NCBI GenBank assembly: GCA_036924085.1
Contig: JAVGWX010000004.1
Coordinates: 45,663,293 to 45,727,292, forward strand
DNA: 64,000 nucleotides
Reading direction: 5' to 3'
Origin: Ariolimax columbianus
Taxonomy: Eukaryota; Mollusca; Gastropoda; Stylommatophora; Arionidae
The translations under genes were made by a program, and so were the position numbers. Positions 29,738 through 50,700 of the stretch are shown in pieces. The notes beneath the pieces are model-generated. The model saw only the letters and a list, made by a program, of their open reading frames with translations, was not told the origin of the DNA and did not search any database. Numbering within the stretch: the stretch's first letter is position 1; the number at the start of each line of letters is the position of its first letter.

Positions 29738-30545
29738 AGGATCTTGCCGGCAATAGTCAGCAGTGACATTCCGCAGTAATTGTCACACTCCTGACGATTG
29801 CTTTTTCTCTTGTAGATATGTGCTATTGACGCATCCTTCACTACTTGTGGGATTACTCCTTCAGCTCACATTGAGCAGAAGAGTTCAGCGAGCTCCCTGG
29901 TGAAGCATGTTCCCACTTCGGTGTATACCTCTGCTGGTATTGCATTAGCTTTAGTACCTCTTCTATGAGAACGAGCTTTGATGGCCTTGTCTACTTCACC
30001 TTCAGTGATGTTCATCCATGGTCATGTTATTTTATACCTGGTTTATTCTTTGGATGACCTCTTTATTTATGGATGATGGACTGTTAAGTATGTTGCAGAA
30101 ATGTTCACTTGTCCAGGCCCACCTGTCGAATATCTTAGCTAGCTCTGTATCAGTAATCCATCGGGTGGACCATAAAGTGTTTTCCGCACCTGGTCAGGTG
30201 TCAGGACGCACACTAAACTTATCGATTTCGTCTGCCTGTCTGCTTAACCAGGAATCCTGTAATTTCCTGAATTTCGTCTGGACTATTCTTCGAGCGACAG
30301 TAATGGCCGTTTTTATGTTTAGAAGGACGATGTTTCATTTTGACGAGTCATGTGTCCTTGTTGCTTTGTATTGAGATAAATCTTCACTTCATCAACAGTT
30401 TCATTGAACCAGTTCTTGTGTATTCGCGTGGATGTACTAAGGTGTTTGAGCGCTGTAGAGTAAACAGTATCCGCTTCTGTGGCCCAGTTTTGGTCGATGC
30501 TGGAGTTTCCAAACTGAACCTTATCCAGTTTGCTTGCTAGCGCAC
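29738..30545 (-). mobile_element. LINE-D fragment, pre-RT and first RT boxes
   Basis: The minus strand reads 'ITDTELAKIFDRWA...EHFCNILNSPSSINKE' then, toward 29740, 'CDNYCGMSLLTIAGKIL', the equivalent of the CNNYRGISLL box in the LINE-D copy at 10.9 kb. There are several stops. The 3' part (catalytic domain) is missing at the junction with the LINE-A piece. Confidence 0.75.
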
Positions 30546-30549
30546 ACTC

Positions 30550-31514
30550 TAAGCTGCGTCTAAAGGGTTTTCACTTCAAATTTAACTAATTTAGTCTCCT
30601 CGATAGTCTCCTCGATAGTCTCCTCGATGCTTTCGTTCCATGAGAACGCCTCTTCAATTAATGTTTAGACTCACTTGGTGATATATTACTTCTGGTTGGA
30701 CATGTTTGTGTGTGAATGCTCTGGTTCTTGTATTTTCCATATGTGTGTGGATAGACGGACCAGTTCGTGACGTTGGTACTGCCAAGAAGACTATCTCAGT
30801 TTCTATTTTTTGCCAATGACTTGTATGGTTTACTGGCATGATTTTCTTTGGTTGTATTGCATCGGCGACAAAACGGATGGAACTAGCTACATACAATCTG
30901 CGTGCGTAGAATAGTGTTGGCGTGTTCCACTTAAACACGTAAGACGCATACTGTGTTCGTGGGACTTCTGCGAGTGTGCGCGTACTATGACACAACATAG
31001 ACGTTAGAAGAAATCTTCAATATAGAAAAGGAATACAGATAGGAACAGTATCCATCAGTATATGCAAGCCAGATCACAACAATCATTGTCTGGTCTGATA
31101 GGTCTATGTACTCCGTGGTTGTGACGTAATACACATTTGCTGCGGTTTCGTATCCGATTTTGACTGACCTGTCGGCTTGTTGTTTCAACTGAATTTATTT
31201 GTTGTGTTTTTCACTTTTCTGTAGGGTGGATGACGTAGTTGAGAAGACTGAGTATATACAAGAATATGCAGACAGATCTGCTGATGATCAGAACAGGACA
31301 CATACTTGTATTGGCATCCAGAAATTTCTGTGAAAGTCCTTTGGCATAAATCGTTCAGGTGGATGTGGAAGACATGGGGAAACGAGCATTTTATTTTCCC
31401 AATAACAAGTTTAAGAACATATCATAGATCTAAAACCGTGCAATGGAAATATTGAGATAAGTAAAAGACATCGGACACAACGTGAGAATAGACGACACGT
31501 TTCTGGACGCCATT
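30550..31514. other. Unassigned intergenic DNA with a small 16-bp tandem repeat
   Basis: Three copies of AGTCTCCTCGAT with spacer at about 30592-30632. The rest shows no recognised gene; the open frames have no family motifs. Confidence 0.45.
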
Positions 31515-31772
31515 CAGTGAAATCCGTGTCTAAACATTGCAACATGGAATGTCAGGACAATGAAGCAATTGGAAGTGAAATTAATAGACGCAACATAAAC
31601 ATCCTTGGATTCAGGGAGACAATATGGACGGATGAAGAGGAATAGCAGAGCCAGTTATATCTTGTGATACACTAAGGACACGAATGGGACCAGGAAGACA
31701 GACCTCTGTGCTTAACAAGCACGCCATAGCAGCACTGTCAGAGATACCAATGTACAACCACATAACTAATTC
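31515..31772 (+). mobile_element. LINE endonuclease N-terminus (LINE-B-like), decayed
   Basis: It reads 'LNIATWNVRTMKQLEVKL.NRRNINILGFRET.WT', the start of an apurinic-type endonuclease domain (TWNVRT, LGxxET boxes), and later, in another frame, 'LNKHAIAALSE', the 'GVGFxLNKHAxxAL' region. A LINE-A fragment begins immediately after it. Confidence 0.75.
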
Positions 31773-32728
31773 TTTCGATGGATCAACCACTACCTCAAAC
31801 AAAGAACGGCCATGTCCAAGTACAAGGGCAGATGAGCAAAAAGGTGACACTCGAGCAGGGAGTATCCCAAGGGGGAGTACTGTCACCCACACTTTTCCTG
31901 GTGTATATAAACGACATTACAGAGAATATACCAAGAATAGTCCATAGCTCAATGTTTGCAGACGATCTGGCTATGTGGACTTCTGAATAGAATCTCACCA
32001 TAGCAAGAAATCGGATGCAGCAGGCCCTAACATCGCTGGAAGAGTGGGCGAACTCATGGCTGGTCAAAATAAACGAGGAGAAAACCACATGCACAATATT
32101 CTCGCTTTCAATCAAACCACAAAACACCAAATTAAGTTTAAATGGCAAATTACTGCAGCCAAACGACAACCAAAACTATCTGGGAGTCACATTTGATCGG
32201 CGCATGACATGGAAAAGTCAGATCGAGAGAAACCGAATGAGAGCCAGAGAAAGAATGGCAATCATGAGGAAACTTGCTGGCACAAGCTGGGGAGCAGACG
32301 AAAGCATACTAAAGAAATTGTACACTGGAAGAGTGAGACCAGTTCTCGAGTATGGCATTGCGGCATGGACAACAGCAGAAAAGGCGAACTTCGATAAAGT
32401 TAGCAAACTTCAAAACCAAGCCATGAGAGTTATAACAGGAGGCATGAAGTCAACGCCAATTATAGAACTTGAAAAGATTACAAAACTGCAATCCATGACC
32501 GATAGAAGAAACTGCAGAGCCCAGCTGCAGTCAGAGAAACTCCGAAGACTGACTGACCATCCAATGCACCAGAGACTAAACAATTTGGGAAATGGGAAAC
32601 TAAAGCGGAGAAACTTTGCAGAAATAGCAAAAGCAAAGATGCACGAAGATCCCATAAACGCACTAACCACACCAAAACCCATCACTACTGTACGAAAACC
32701 TACCTGGAGGCAGGATATATCTCCAAGA
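31773..32728 (+). mobile_element. LINE-A fragment with frameshift and stop
   Basis: It matches 48938-49890 of the intact LINE-A ORF, from the INHYLKQRTA region before the PQGG box through the connection to RNase H. One base is lost near 31811 and a stop replaces Lys just after the FADD box ('WTSE*'); downstream of that the frame is open for 238 codons. It is truncated at both ends, with no GAA tail. Confidence 0.95.
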
Positions 32729-32979
32729 TGAATACGATATCATCGGCAAATATTCCCGGAAGGAAAGCTGTTACTTTTATTTCACCTGGGTTTTTCTCAT
32801 CTCACAATCTTCTCTTCCATTAAATAAAACCTATCCATCTTCGATTTAACTGCAAAATAATAATTTGTTAATAATTATAAAGAGACCACTACATATGTTT
32901 CCATACATGCATACCTACCTACCTACCTACATACATACATACATACCGGCAAGCAGGCATGCATGCATGCATACATACA

Positions 32980-33010
<31 letters not shown>

Positions 33011-33452
33011 TTTTGACATATAACACAAACTCACTTAAAGATTATTTTAAAACTTGATCGATATGTATATAGTTTTACCGCTTTGGATTGAATGTTGCAT
33101 CTTTCGTTTCATGTTCATGGATGCCCAGCAAACACTTTTGTTATTTCCAACAACCATTTTTTGTAAAGACGGAAGTAGCACAAGATGACATACAGCATTT
33201 TGAAAAATGAAACTTCAAATTCATTTTTAAAAAAATAAAATTAAATTGATTGGCGATAAGAGAAACACGTACGCACGGACACTAACACACCGTTTAGAAA
33301 TGAACAACAAAAATCACGTTCTTAATGACTGGGCAACAATCACAGGACACACAATCAGAAACGCAAGTGCAAAGTGTGACACGCATAGATAATGCATATG
33401 TAGTTTAAAAGGGAGGAAGGAAGGGCGGGTGGTGGGAAAGGAACGCTATCTC
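32729..33452. other. Upstream flank of cathepsin copy 2
   Basis: From about 33120 the sequence is homologous to the flanks upstream of copy 1 (15180 on) and copy 3 (62690 on), with shared blocks such as ACGTACGCACG and CATAGATAATG. It holds a TACA/CATG microsatellite at 32911-33010. No gene. Confidence 0.6.
32911..33010. repeat. (CCTA)n/(CATA)n/(CATG)n microsatellite
   Basis: A compound tetranucleotide repeat: CTAC, then ATAC, a short GCAGGCATG block and again ATAC. Confidence 0.97.
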
Positions 33453-33527
33453 CACGTGAGAGTCCTGACTCCCTTGTGATCACTGACAGAACTGCAATAT
33501 AAGGTTGAGATCGTCAAATGAAATTTT
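33453..33527 (+). promoter_or_regulatory. Cathepsin L copy 2 core promoter
   Basis: CACGTG at 33453-33458, GAGAGTC next to it, and a TATAAG box at 33498-33503. The E-box to TATA distance is 45 bp, as in copy 3. Confidence 0.8.
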
Positions 33528-33555
33528 ACTTTTCAGCGGAACAGATCAGCTCAAG
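33528..33555 (+). other. Cathepsin L copy 2 non-coding exon 1
   Basis: It ends TTTTCAGCGGAACAGATCAG then CTCAAG at a GTATGAG donor (33556), 57 bp after the first base of the TATA box. Intron 1 runs to 36340. The 5' end is estimated from TATA spacing. Confidence 0.7.
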
Positions 33556-33951
33556 GTATGAGAACACATCCAAGATTCTCGTGTTGTTGCTACAGCTGTG
33601 GCGTTATGGATCTCCGTTATAATGAATCTCCATTCGCAACGTCGTCTTCTAGTCTTTTGTCTCAAGTCTTGACTTCTATAATTTGCGTTTGTCCAGTTCT
33701 TAGACATCCTCTCATCATTGGGTTGCAGATCGGAGTTAATTGTGATTAAATCTGCACTCATGTAGGTGTTTGTTTGCTAGCGAATTGTAGGGGCTCGTCT
33801 TCTATTCGATGTGTATTGAAAATGACAGACCTGAACCCTATTTGCTATAGTGCAATGCGAGGGTTTTCAGTAGGATCACAACTGAAGAAATCTGAGTGTC
33901 GTTTGCTAGACTAAACACAGCGAGGAATGGACACGAGGATTTGATCAGAAT

Positions 33952-34212
33952 ATTTCAACTGATAGAAACATTACGTGGAGTTTTGGTCAGTGTGTTTCAA
34001 CTGATCGAAACATTACGTGGAGTTTTGTTCAGTGTGTTTCAACTGATAGAAACATTACGTGGAGTTTTGGTCAGTGTGTTTCAACTGATCGAAACATTAC
34101 GTGGAGATTTGGTCAGTGTGTTTCAACTGATAGAAACATTACGTGGAGTTTTGGTCAGTGTGTTTCAACTGATCGAAATATTACGTGGAGTTTTGTTCAG
34201 TGTGTTTCACCT
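33952..34212. repeat. 42-bp tandem repeat, 6 units (intron 1, copy 2)
   Basis: The unit contains GTTTCAACTGATCGAAACAT, TACGTGGAGT and TTTGGTCAGTGT, alternating between ATAG and ATCG versions. It sits about 400 bp after exon 1; copy 3 has a related but differently sized array at the same distance (63368 on). Confidence 0.93.
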
Positions 34213-34230
34213 AACCCTCTGTGTTTGTTC

Positions 34231-34400
34231 TCAATCTCCAGCTACCAAGCCCTGAACAGGGCTTTGCAAGTAGCAGGATGTAGTCCAGAGAACGGAATGC
34301 GTTGTGTCGCTAGTTTACAGTTTGACTCCCATATTCGCACCTTTCGGTCCAACACATCCGTCATCGGCAGATCACCTAACCCTAACTCAGATGCTGGTTA
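34231..34400 (-). repeat. R140 dispersed repeat, minus copy 1
   Basis: It begins (in reverse) at TTCTCAATCTCCAGCTACCA and includes GCACCTTTCGGTCCAACACA. No GAA tail remains. It lies in intron 1 of copy 2. Confidence 0.75.
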
Positions 34401-34447
34401 TCTCTCACTTTTTAAACAACCATTCATTTGCTCTCGGCTTGGCTTTG

Positions 34448-34740
34448 TTCGATCTCCCGCTACCAAGACCTGAAAAGGGCATTGCCGGTAGCAGCATGTA
34501 GTCCTGATAACGGAATGCATTGTGTCGTAGTTTACAGCTTGACTGCGATATTTGCACCTTTCAATCCGACTCCAGCATGGTATTTTTGAGTACCATGTTA
34601 CCTTTCCACTTCGATCCCTCTGCTGCCGCCAGTTATCCAGAACGGTCTTGGCAGCTCTGATTCGCTTGCCCTGACTCTAGCAGGCAGTTATTGGTCGCTG
34701 GCCGCTGAAGAACATTAGCGTCTTGATCCCCATCTTTTGA
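34448..34740 (-). repeat. R140 dispersed repeat, minus copy 2
   Basis: A second, longer copy only about 50 bp after the first, in the same orientation, including GCACCTTTCAATCCGACTCC and the distal CTCTAGCAGGCAGTTATTGG segment that corresponds to the amplified 33-bp unit at 14.4 kb. Confidence 0.75.
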
Positions 34741-35474
34741 TTCGATGCAGTCATTCATGATCGTTTACAATTTCTTTTTTTTATTTCCATTGTCCATTCT
34801 TCCTACATTATCTACTCGTGTCAGCCCAACTCACGTTTTGTGTTTGTAGTATTCCTTTTCCACTTTGTCCTTTCTTCAGAAGAACAGACCTATCGTTCCT
34901 GCTCACCCGGATGTAAAAAATATGTAATGATATATTTTAACCGTTCTTACAGTCGAAGTATATGCAGAAATCTATTTTACAAAAGGAAGATGTTTTATCC
35001 ATGTCGTTGAGTCGCTTTAATTCGTTCCATCGACTCTCCCTCAACTTCCCTAATTCCTCATCTTGCTGTTCCACAACTTTTCTAATGTGCAAGTGTAAGA
35101 ATACGCTTCTCAACATCTTTCTACACTTCGACATGCAGCATAAACCGTCATTTAGATCTCTCCAGTCCTTGCTACTCTGGACATTCTGATATTGTGCTTT
35201 CTGTGATGTCTGATTCTGATTTGTTTGCACATATTATTTTTCAATCTTTCGGGTTTGTTCTGAAACTTTTCCTAATTGATTCTTCTATAAATAGTTATCG
35301 TCGTTGCTCGGCAACTTTTCTCCTAAATGTTATTTTAACCGTGACAATATTTGGTCTTCTTGGGAGTTAATTTCCAGATTCGGCATGGATAGCGTTTTAC
35401 TGGTACTCATGTTGTAATAACATCCAGTTAACACGTCAATGTGGCATATTGGGAATATGGTGTTAGACCTTTAT

Positions 35475-35700
35475 TTGTCTTTACCAACGGCACATTAGTG
35501 GTGATGTGGTCAACCTCACACCGACAGCCTTTACTTGACCAACGGCATATTAGTGGTGATGTGGTCAACCTCACACCGACAGCCTTTACTTGACCAACGG
35601 CACATTAGTGGTGATGTGGTCAACCTCACACCGACAGCCTTTACTTGACCAACGGCACATTAGTGGTGATGTGGTCAACCTCACACCGACAGCCTTTACT
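35475..35700. repeat. 55-bp tandem repeat, 4 units (intron 1, copy 2)
   Basis: The unit contains ACCAACGGCACATTAGTGGT, GATGTGGTCAACCTCACACC and GACAGCCTTTACTTG, almost identical between units. Copy 3 lacks this array. Confidence 0.95.
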
Positions 35701-35728
35701 TACAAGATAGCTCTGGTATCCACATTTT

Positions 35729-35822
35729 GAGGCTGAGTTAACCCCAGAACCGTTTGTGCAAACGAGAAACCTTGAACCAACACTGGGAAGCCAGTGCATT
35801 ATCCACTGCACTACCTCGGCTC
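35729..35822 (-). mobile_element. tRNA-derived SINE head fragment
   Basis: The reverse complement starts AGCCGAGGTAGTGCAGTGGA (A-box region) and contains a GGTTCAAGG B-box-like block. It is truncated, and lies next to the 55-bp array in intron 1 of copy 2. Copy 3 lacks it. Confidence 0.65.
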
Positions 35823-36340
35823 ATATGTTGTATTAATCACTTATATTGTTTCAAAAGTATGATTCACTGTTATGTTATTTTATTAGGGTTTTTTGTTTTT
35901 TTTTACATTTTGATTTTGAAATATATGTTGAATAATCTTCTGCAGGTGTCTGAATTTGTGTGCATGTATTCATTGTTATTATCTAACGTGCTTCTTCTAC
36001 TATAGTGTCCGACAAATTAAGGCTTATATTCTATTCTTTGTTCAATTGTTTATGTCATCGCCTACATAACCGGACTGTTTAATATTGATATATGTCTGAA
36101 GCTATCCAAATCAAAAACATCTTTAGATAATGTTATTTTGTCTATAGTCATTTGTGTTTTAAAATGCAGATTGTGAAAAATAAATTGTGTAATAAACGGC
36201 TTACCTGCAATTAATAAATAGCTAAGATGATCCATCCTTATGATATTCATGAAATAGATAACGAAATGTAACTATTTTCTTGTGTTAACTTGCCTCTTCT
36301 ATGACACACTGAGGTCATATTTTTCTGTCTCATCTCTCAG

Positions 36341-44906
<8,566 letters not shown>

Positions 44907-45056
44907 AATACTCACCAGTTTTTGGCAAGATGGAAGTCGTTAGAACAACTACTACTATAAGTGTCATACCCTGTCTCTAGTAGAGATGGATCTAGTCTTG
45001 TGCTGTTATACTAGCGACTAGATTGACACAAATGTTCATATTGTAGAAAACATGTG

Positions 45057-45062
45057 AATAAA
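45057..45062 (+). terminator. Polyadenylation signal, cathepsin copy 2
   Basis: AATAAA lies 151 bp after the stop codon, at nearly the same distance as in copy 1, followed by a GTTTTTGTTTTCTG element. Confidence 0.85.
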
Positions 45063-45064
45063 AT

Positions 45065-45805
45065 TAGCACTTTTAATATTTAACAAAAGTTTTTGTTTTC
45101 TGTTCCTAGTTATTTGAGAAGTATTACGGATACAACCTGCCACATAATAGTAGTGTAGTGTACCTAATTTTATAGGTTCTTGGTATCTTATTTCTTCTTG
45201 CCTTCCAAAATGACTAAAGAGCCTGTTTGTGACCAGCGCATCTGATGACGTCATTCATGCCATCAACAAACTGACCACTCCGTGTATGTGACAAGATGTA
45301 CCTATTGTAGATAACAAGTTACAGTACTTATGTCACTGTCTTCCCTTCTTCTGCTTCTTCTTCTTCTTCTTTTTTTCTTCTTTCTTTCTTCTTTATCTTC
45401 TTCATCATGTGACTTTCCTGTAGCGAATGCCCTCAAAATGATATCTTCAAATATTCCCTTTATCATCAAATCTGTTCTTGCCATACAGACAAACTGCACG
45501 ACAAAAAAACCAATATCAATTATTGGAATTAAAGTAGAAGTGGATAGGACGCATCATAAGGATGAATCAAATCAACATAAGCAGATCTCCTGGATGGGTA
45601 AAAGAGTGAGAAGATACAGAAACGAATGACCTTGGCTGTTTTGTTCAATATGGTCGCTGCAGCGAAGGCAAATTATTATTCTAGAATCAGAAACGCAAAC
45701 TGAGAAAGGTCCACCAAAGATTATGTATAACTATTAAATATGCATATACATGACACGGAAACAAGGAACAGAAAAAGTGATCAAAATAAGTACCATAATT
45801 TCAAT
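45065..45805. other. Intergenic DNA after copy 2
   Basis: The first about 110 bp are homologous to the flank after copy 1. A CTT-rich tract at 45345-45410 may be a minus-strand GAA retroposon tail. No gene. Confidence 0.45.
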
Positions 45806-46052
45806 TTGTTTTCTTTGCGTTCCCCTTATTTCTCTATTCCCAAAGACAGTGTGCGTTGCACTATGTTTTTATTTTACGCCTGCTGACCCAGTGCATCCGA
45901 CTTCGGCATTCATTTTATGCAAGGGTCTGCATCATCCTGCATTTTCTAAGGCTTTGCTTCCCCGGTGTAGCGGATTGTGCTGTAATTGGGAAGCGAACCC
46001 AGCATCTTCGGATTGTGAGCCGTGTCACTTCACCACTAGCACAGGCAGTCAG
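45806..46052 (-). mobile_element. SINE-1, minus copy
   Basis: It aligns throughout with the other SINE-1 copies. The B-box position reads GGTTCGCTTCC in reverse complement. It is the most diverged copy in the tRNA-like head. Confidence 0.88.
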
Positions 46053-46129
46053 CTAGAATATAAATAGTGTGATACCCGCTTAGATAACATTGAACAGTGC
46101 ACGAAAAAAAAAACAAGAATAGGTACCAA

Positions 46130-46600
46130 TTATTTCAAAGATGTATGCAAGTAAAATCAAGTGGTTTAATATGGAGATGAACATACACATAAAAACATGT
46201 AGTGATTTAAAATGGAGATGTACAAACATATAGAAACAGTGATTTAAAAGGGAGATGTACAAACATATAGAAACAGTGATTTAAAAGGGAGATGTACAAA
46301 CGTATAGAAACATGTAGATTTAGTGATTTAAAATGGAGATGAACATAGATATAGAAACATGTAGTGATTTAACAGGGAGATGGACGAACAACAAAAATGT
46401 TGTGATTTAACAGAGCAATGGACGTTAAATAACAAATGTTGTGATTTAACAGAGCGATGGAAGTACATTAAAAACATGATTAAACAGAACCATGAACTTA
46501 CAGACAAAATGTTGGGATTTAACACAGCGATGGACGTACATAAAAAATGTCATTTAACAATGTGATGGACATACACATAGAAAAATCAAGTGATTTATCA
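46130..46600. repeat. ~37-bp tandem repeat, about 11 diverged units
   Basis: The units contain GTGATTTAAAAGGGAGATG, ACAAACATATAGAAACA or variants thereof (TGATTTAACAGAGCGATGGA). Central units at 46220-46300 are nearly identical and outer ones are diverged, the usual pattern of array turnover. Confidence 0.85.
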
Positions 46601-46604
46601 GGGA

Positions 46605-47635
46605 AATGAACAAAGTCAAGGCGAACACATGAACCAGAATTGTGGAGATGGAAAGATAAGAACAACTGCAACCGTTTAAACATGACACAAAATACGCCTA
46701 AAGAAGGTTGTAGATGGAGATAGCAATATCATCCTTGTTAATGAATTGCCACAAAAATCTCCAATGCCAGAGCGCAAGTCAGTGTTTTGATATGCGCTTC
46801 CGCTAAGAGGAAATCATCGTCAATGGTCCGTCCATCCTATGTAAATAACAGCCGATAGACCATTCTCAGTTTTACTAACGTCAGATTGTATATAGTTAAT
46901 TTTTTTAAAGATTAATTAATCCTTCATTTTTATGAAAACAGATTTCTACTCTTTTCCTATTTATGTAAAATATATTTATTGTAATACTCCCATAAAACAA
47001 TGGACCCTTCACCCCCACCCCCAACCCCTCCCCATCTCAACCTTCCATAGAGATACTAACTTGCTGATCGTGATATTATTGTCACTTTAAAATGTGTCAG
47101 TCGTGAAGAGATAAACAGTCTACTATGTAATGTACATACATAATATCCCCTTATTGTTACAGAACTGATTAAGCATAGTAAAATATCAACATTAATATAC
47201 ATGCTGACCAATGACCGGGACTATTACACAACCAACATATCAGATGATGAGTCATCAAAGTCAAAAACAAAAAATCGTCCCAGATCTACACGCATTAGAA
47301 AAGACAGCTGTCAGAGAAGGAATATACCAGGACATGATAAACTTTTTTGAGATACTCAATAAATAAACAGAGGACATAAACAGTAAAATGGGAACGTTTG
47401 TTTATGAAAACGATCACAAGACAAACATGTATATATCTGTAGTTGTGTAGCATATATAACGACTAACGGGGTAAAAAAGTGAAGCAATTGGTAGGAATTC
47501 CAACACCGGACCGTCAGGAGACAGAAGATCCTTGCCACAAAAAAAAAAGAGAAATAAGTTAAGACATTAGACCAACGAAACACTACAAATATGTCAGAAT
47601 TGGACTAGTCTTTTGTCATTCAACACTTAACGTAA
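46605..47635. other. Unassigned AT-rich intergenic DNA
   Basis: No gene, SINE or LINE was recognised. A C-rich CACCCCCACCCC-like block lies at about 47010. Confidence 0.4.
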
Positions 47636-47639
47636 GGTC

Positions 47640-47746
47640 TTCATACTAGTTTAGAAGACTCTGCAAAGTCTGTATACAACCAGTTTTATTTAGATTTCTT
47701 TTCCCTAAAAACTATGCGCATGCAATCTATTCTTGAATTCATTAAT
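47640..47746 (-). mobile_element. LINE-C 3' end, left of LINE-A insertion
   Basis: It matches the 3' end of the LINE-C copy at 37205-37580 (shared CTGTATACAACC, ATGCGCATGCAATC-type blocks). It continues at 50823 on the other side of LINE-A. Confidence 0.85.
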
Positions 47747-50700
47747 TAGGCTAACCATTGACATGGAAGTAGGCCCACAGGAAACAAAACCGCTCCCACG
47801 TTGGAATTACAAACGAGCCGACTGGGACAGATTTGCAATCCTGACAGATGGGCTGTGTGAAACCATCAACACACGAAACACCAAAATGAAGCCCATGGTG
47901 GAGAGCCTAAGCAAGGCAATAATGCAAGCCGCCACTGAAACCATCCCAAGAGGAGCTAGGAAAAACTATAAGCCCTACTGGAATGATGAGTTACAGAAAG
48001 TGGAAGATGCAGTGACAAATGCTAGGAACATGGCAGAACGAGAAAAATCCATGGAGGCAAACATCGCCCTCAAAGCCGCAGCGGCGAAGTACAAACACAC
48101 TCTCAAGCAAACAGCAAGAGAAAGTTGGAAAAATAAAACGGATAGTCTGAACCTGGACAAAGAAGGGAACAAGCTATGGAAGCTAGTCAGAGCCATGAAT
48201 GACGAAACCCCGTCAAATAAACAAATTACTATCAAGCAGGGCGAGAACTTGATCACAGGTAAGAAAGCCGCAAACGCCTTTGTCGATCACTATGCCAGAG
48301 CAAACCACATCGAGGTCCCTGCAGATAAGCATACAGACATTAGCGATGAGCTAAAGGGACACGAAAACATAAATACGGCTCATGAAGAGCACATGATGGC
48401 CAAACTAACAATGCGCGAAATGGAAGAGGCTATGAGAACGCTAAAGAAAAGGAAATCTCCCGGAAAAGACGGGATAACAAACGAAATGCTGATGGGGCTG
48501 GGCCAAACAGCGAAGAAGAAACTACTATCAATCCTGAACCAAAGCTGGAAAAGGGGTATTGTACCCCAGGCATGGAAAGATGCAATACTGGTACCAGTAC
48601 CAAAAACAGGGAAGGACAAAACAGATCCAAATGGATACAGGCCCATTAGCCTACTGAGCTGTGTCGGCAAGCTGATGGAACGGATGATAAACACCAGACT
48701 GATGTGGCATCTGGAAGAAAAACGAATACTAATTCCACAGCAAGCCGGCTTTAGACAGCACAGATCCACTGAGGACCAGGTCATCCTCATAGCCCAGGAG
48801 ATAGAAGATGCCTACCAGGCACAGAAACACACAGTAGCTGTTTGGGTGGATCTGGAAAAGGCATTTGACAAAGTCTGGAAGGATGGACTTAGAGTCAAGC
48901 TAAGAAGAAGTGATGTCTGTGGGAGGATGTACAAGTGGATCAACCACTACCTCAAACAAAGAACGGCCAGAGTCCAAGTACAAGGGCAGATGAGCAAAAA
49001 GGTGACACTCGAGCAGGGAGTACCCCAAGGGGGAGTACTGTCACCCACACTCTTCTTGGTATATATAAACGATATTACAGAGAATATACCAAGAAGAGTC
49101 CATAGCTCAATGTTTGCAGACGATCTGGCTATGTGGACCTCTGAAAAGAATCTTACCATAGCAAGAAATCGGATGCAGACGGCCCTAACATCGCTGGAAG
49201 AGTGGGCGAACTCATGGCTGGTCAAAATAAACGAGGAGAAAACCACGTGCACAATATTCTCGCTCTCATTAAAACCCCAAAGTACCAAATTAAGTCTGAA
49301 TGGCAAAATCCTGCAGCCAAACGACAACCCAACCTATCTGGGAGTCACATTCGATCGGCGCATGACATGGAAATGTCAGATTGAGAGAAACCGAATGAAA
49401 GCCAGAGAAAGAATGGCGATCATGAGGAAACTTGCTGGCACAAGCTGGGGAGCAGACGAAGGCATACTAAAGAAACTGTACACTGGAAGAGTGAGACCAG
49501 TTCTCGAGTATGGCATTTCGGCATGGACAACAGCAGCGAAGGCGAACTTCGATAAAGTTAACAAACTTCAAAACCAAGCCATGAGAATTATAACAGGTGG
49601 TATGAAGTCAACGCCAATTGTAGAACTTGAAAAGATTACAAAACTGCAATCCATGACCGATAGAAGAGACTGCAGAGCCCAGCTGCAGTCAGAGAAACTC
49701 AGAAGACTGACGGACCATCCAATGTACCAGAGACTAAACAATTTGGGAAATGGGAAACTAAAGCGGAGAAACTTTGTAGAAATAGCCAAAGCAAAGATGC
49801 ACGAAGATCCCATAAACACACTAACAACACCAAAACCCATCACTACTGTACGAAAACCTACTTGGAGGCAGGATATATTTCCAGAGGTGGTAGAAAATAT
49901 ACCAGGTATTGCAAACAAAAACTGCCAGAGTGAAAAAGAAAGGCGAGACACTACCCTAAGCTTCATAACGAAAAGCTACCCAAGCATGGACTGGACCCAT
50001 GCATACACCGACGGTTCTGTAACAAACACTACACAGAACGGAGGGGCAGGAGCATTCCTGAACCTACCAAATGGCAGAAAAATAACACTGTCATTCGCTA
50101 CTGGTAAGTACACAAGCAATTTCAGAGCGGAGGCAGAGGCACTGAGGGCGGCAGTGGAAGAAATGGCAACACACAGTGAAAATGAGAGCCATATAGTCCT
50201 GCTGACAGATGCTCTCGAAGTAGTCACAGCGCTAAAAAGCCAGAAAAACACTGAGCTTAATGACTTAAGAGCAGCACTCTGCAAACTGTGCCAGCTGTCC
50301 GCACCAAAAAGGGTAGTGGTACAGTGGGTTCCGTCACACTGCAACATCAAAGGCAACGAGGAGGCAGATAGACTGGCAAAAGAAGGTGCAAGGCTACCAC
50401 AAACAGATACCAGTATTACGTACGAAGAGTCAAAACGGCTTATCAAAGCCAGATACATGATAAAATGGGAAACCGAACCTACTGGTTACACCAAAAACGA
50501 TGCCTATTACCAGTTGAACCGAAGAGAGCAGGTCGTTGTCTTCAGACTCCGCACTGGCCACAACAGAATGAGGTACCACCTATTCAACAAATTGAAGATA
50601 GGGTGTACCGACGAATGCCCGTGCGGTACTGGTAAAATGACCACTGAACATCTGCTACAGAACTGCCCGACATACGAGGATCAGAGAGAGCAGATGTGGC

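Noticed and set aside
32015..32731. 238-codon open frame as a host gene
   Set aside because: It is the undamaged part of a LINE-A fragment, identical in content to the RT thumb of the 47.7 kb ORF.
45302..45629. Leu/Phe-rich and Lys/Arg-rich open frames at 45.3-45.6 kb
   Set aside because: Produced by a CTT tract; no conserved motif.
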